NCBI GenBank assembly: GCA_944377165.1
Contig: CALWEJ010000001.1
Location: 138,840-202,839, forward strand
Reading direction: 5' to 3'
Origin: an uncultured Clostridia bacterium
Lineage (GTDB): Bacteria > Bacillota > Clostridia > Christensenellales > UBA1242
Length of the DNA stretch: 64,000 bases
Part shown: positions 63,925 through 64,000 of the stretch, in pieces
How the letters are laid out: every line of letters begins with the position of its first letter
Numbering within the stretch: the first letter of the stretch is position 1
Position numbers and translations under genes: made by a program
Notes under the pieces: generated by a model
Database searches by the model: none
What the model was told of the DNA's origin: nothing
What the model saw: the letters and a program-made list of their open reading frames with translations, nothing else

Positions 63925-64000
63925 TAATCTAGTTGTGCCTGAGTAAATTGCTCCTAACCTTAATTTTATTTATGCCTATGAAAAAAATTGATAACTTTAA

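Larger units (their letters stand above)
63695..64000 (+). repeat. 137-bp tandem repeat, continues beyond the window
   Basis: Unit 1 spans 63695-63831, unit 2 63832-63968, and the first 32 bp of unit 3 follow to the window end. The two complete units differ at only five positions, all between 63767 and 63785 (and the matching part of unit 2). Each unit contains a long inverted repeat, GCAATT and CAGGCAC pairing with GTGCCTG and AATTGC (63752-63814), and a 29-codon frame. The variable bases all fall in the hairpin loop. Confidence 0.93.

Noticed and set aside
63695..63968. Minus-strand coding in the tandem repeat
   Set aside because: The frame is broken by in-frame stops in both units, although one unit shows an AGGAGGT by chance.
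63695..64000. CRISPR array
   Set aside because: The whole 137-bp unit is repeated with no unique spacers, and no cas genes are near.

Overview
The window is a gene-dense, strongly AT-rich chromosomal segment (roughly 30% G+C by eye) from a Gram-positive-type bacterium, most likely an uncultivated Clostridia-like member of the Bacillota. The signs are the intact ctsR-mcsA-mcsB-clpC stress operon with its CtsR operator, a CIRCE-free heat-shock layout, the yqfC/yqfD and YlmC/YmxH sporulation-associated genes, nrdR, ricT, whiA, a DnaE-type replicative polymerase, a Gram-positive SOS box and an L10 leader. I cannot place it more finely. I see no phage, insertion sequence, CRISPR array, rRNA or tRNA; the window is core chromosome with several lineage-specific oddities.

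Layout. 1-3.7 kb: a truncated class B penicillin-binding protein (-), then phosphoesterase, rsmH and an ftsL-like gene (+). 3.7-9.1 kb: CrtO-like acyltransferase, a conserved Clostridia-type surface-like protein, engB, SOS-controlled dinB, a lytic transglycosylase and a YkvI-type transporter. 9.1-14.5 kb: zinc-ribbon coiled-coil protein, rpoD, a sigma-region-2-like orphan, dnaG, rplL and rplJ with an L10 leader. 14.6-21.4 kb: a structured 3' region behind ppdK, then recO, a YqzL-like gene, a ybeY-era fusion, yqfD and yqfC. 21.6-30.9 kb: ABC-F ATPase, PAP2 phosphatase, nrdR, ylmC, parC, parE, ddl. 31-40.7 kb: hydrolase and membrane-type murF; tsaB-rimI fusion, tsaE, nucleoside phosphorylase; cysteine desulfurase with DUF3343; nth, obg, yhbY. 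41-51 kb: unknown small genes, a subtilisin-like protease, a degenerate ABC ATPase, clpC operon, TMEM164/YwaF protein, uvrC. 51-64 kb: orphan solute-binding protein, murB, PHP hydrolase, whiA, dnaE, DUF378, DUF362 ferredoxin, greA, holB, ricT, and a 137-bp tandem repeat running off the right edge.

The genes mostly serve replication and repair (dnaG, dnaE, holB, parC/E, dinB, uvrC, recO, nth), ribosome and translation quality (rsmH, engB, era, obg, yhbY, ybeY, L10, L12, tsaB/E, rimI), peptidoglycan synthesis (PBP, murB, murF, ddl, slt) and protein quality control (ctsR operon). Familiar Firmicutes gene orders are present but thinned: phoH, yqfF, dgkA and cdd are missing from the yqfC-recO cluster, and rapZ/yvcK are missing between murB and whiA.

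The most notable signals are: many genes whose near-consensus promoter puts transcription start at or within a base or two of the start codon (leaderless mRNAs) in a genome that also uses strong Shine-Dalgarno sites; an in-frame YbeY-Era fusion; an McsB that has lost its arginine-kinase active site inside an otherwise textbook operon; a sigma-region-2-only protein between dnaG and rpoD; a GC-rich structured RNA candidate behind ppdK; and a 137-bp tandem repeat in which each unit carries both a conserved hairpin and a 29-codon reading frame.
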